Positions 13,594 to 13,964 of a DNA stretch of 13,964 nucleotides are shown here, piece by piece. Both the position numbers and the translations under genes were made by a program. The notes beneath the pieces are model-generated. The model saw nothing but the letters and a program-made list of their open reading frames with translations. It had not been told where the DNA came from and searched no databases. The first letter of the stretch is position 1; every line of letters begins with the position of its first letter. This DNA comes from Halieaceae bacterium (lineage in GTDB: Bacteria; Pseudomonadota; Gammaproteobacteria; Pseudomonadales; Halieaceae): positions 1 to 13,964 of the forward strand of contig PAGS01000017.1 in NCBI GenBank assembly GCA_002705465.1, written 5' to 3'.

Positions 13594-13964
13594 TTAAGGT
13601 GTGATCACCGCGCCACTTAGTGGATTGTCAGAGTGAATAAGCTCAAAAAACGCCGCCGCAAGTCGCTCACTCTCGCACACGCACGTCTGCCAGTACCTTA
13701 GACGCTCAGTCGGCGACAAGGTTTGAAAGTCTTTGCGATCAGGAATTTTCCCGAAGGGCAAACCCGACAGAAATTCTTCACTGGGGCAAATGAGCACCAG
13801 ATTATCGAGGGCCGGGGTGCGACGCGTGCGCCATGGTAGCCGTTTGTCAAACCAGCCAGGCGTCAGCCGATCAAGAAAATGTGGATAAAGGATGAGTCCA
13901 CTCTCTGTGTGGTGCTCAAGAGAGAAGTGATAATCGATAATCCCGCCATCCCAATACGGGCCCA
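13594..13964 (-). CDS. Patatin-like phospholipase, C-terminal part (5' end beyond the window)
   Basis: The minus-strand frame ending with TAA at 13594-13596 stays open to the window edge, giving 122 visible residues. The first visible residues read GPYWDGGIIDYHF. WDGG is the catalytic-Asp motif of the patatin Ser-Asp dyad, and LILYPHF, TPGWFDK and GKIPDRKDF are typical of the bacterial patatin-like phospholipase family. The nucleophilic Ser in GxSxG would lie in the missing N-terminal part. Such enzymes hydrolyse acyl esters of lipids. An apparent GTG start at 13797 is internal and would exclude the catalytic Asp, so it should not be used. The gene converges on the LhgO-like gene with only 15 bases between stop codons, with no clear terminator between them. 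Confidence 0.85.
   Translation of the reverse strand, partial: GPYWDGGIIDYHFSLEHHTESGLILYPHFLDRLTPGWFDKRLPWRTRRTPALDNLVLICPSEEFLSGLPFGKIPDRKDFQTLSPTERLRYWQTCVCESERLAAAFFELIHSDNPLSGAVITP

Noticed and set aside
1..13964. CRISPR array, mobile element, tRNA or defence system
   Set aside because: I found no direct-repeat array, transposase or integrase, no tRNA-like cloverleaf, and no nuclease, toxin or defence domain among the readable genes.

Overview
The window is about 14 kb of densely coding, moderately GC-rich bacterial chromosome. It carries twelve complete protein genes and one gene cut by the right edge. I see no rRNA, tRNA, CRISPR array, insertion sequence or phage gene. The mix of acyl-CoA and CoA-lyase enzymes, a DhlA-type haloalkane dehalogenase, a DUF1330 protein, a DUF885 peptidase and a patatin-like phospholipase suggests an aerobic, organic-acid or lipid-degrading proteobacterium. 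A marine gammaproteobacterium of the OM60/NOR5 or Spongiibacteraceae type is my best guess. That placement is inference from gene content only.

Layout. (A) 70-3499, plus strand: a tight three-gene operon of an MDR-family NADP-dependent oxidoreductase, an HMG-CoA-lyase-like DRE-TIM enzyme and an aldehyde dehydrogenase. (B) 3556-7594, minus strand, read from 7594 downward: a saccharopine-dehydrogenase-like 'trans-acting enoyl reductase', an APH-fold phosphotransferase, a DUF6285 protein joined to it by an ATGA overlap, and an acyl-CoA dehydrogenase. (C) 7779-8558, plus strand: a two-domain protein whose first half is a limonene-epoxide-hydrolase-like domain with its catalytic residues. (D) 8643-10994, minus strand: a membrane-anchored DUF885 metallopeptidase and a DUF1330 protein. 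(E) 11164-13578, plus strand: a haloalkane dehalogenase with an enlarged cap, then an LhgO-like FAD oxidoreductase. (F) 13594 to the right edge, minus strand: the C-terminal part of a patatin-like phospholipase.

How the genes may work together. Blocks A and B look like catabolic cassettes for an unidentified acid, terpenoid or ring-derived substrate. A CoA-ester lyase, an aldehyde dehydrogenase and an MDR reductase lie in one operon. The facing operon combines an APH-type kinase, its small partner and an acyl-CoA dehydrogenase. That trio resembles the levulinate (Lva) route and the eukaryotic ACAD10/ACAD11 logic, in which a hydroxyacyl-CoA is phosphorylated and the phosphate is then eliminated. 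The acyl-CoA dehydrogenase here keeps the ordinary catalytic Glu motif, so this reading is a hypothesis. The epoxide-hydrolase-like protein and the dehalogenase would fit a locus handling epoxidised or halogenated compounds. No transcriptional regulator gene lies in the window, but a good inverted repeat sits directly upstream of the dehalogenase.
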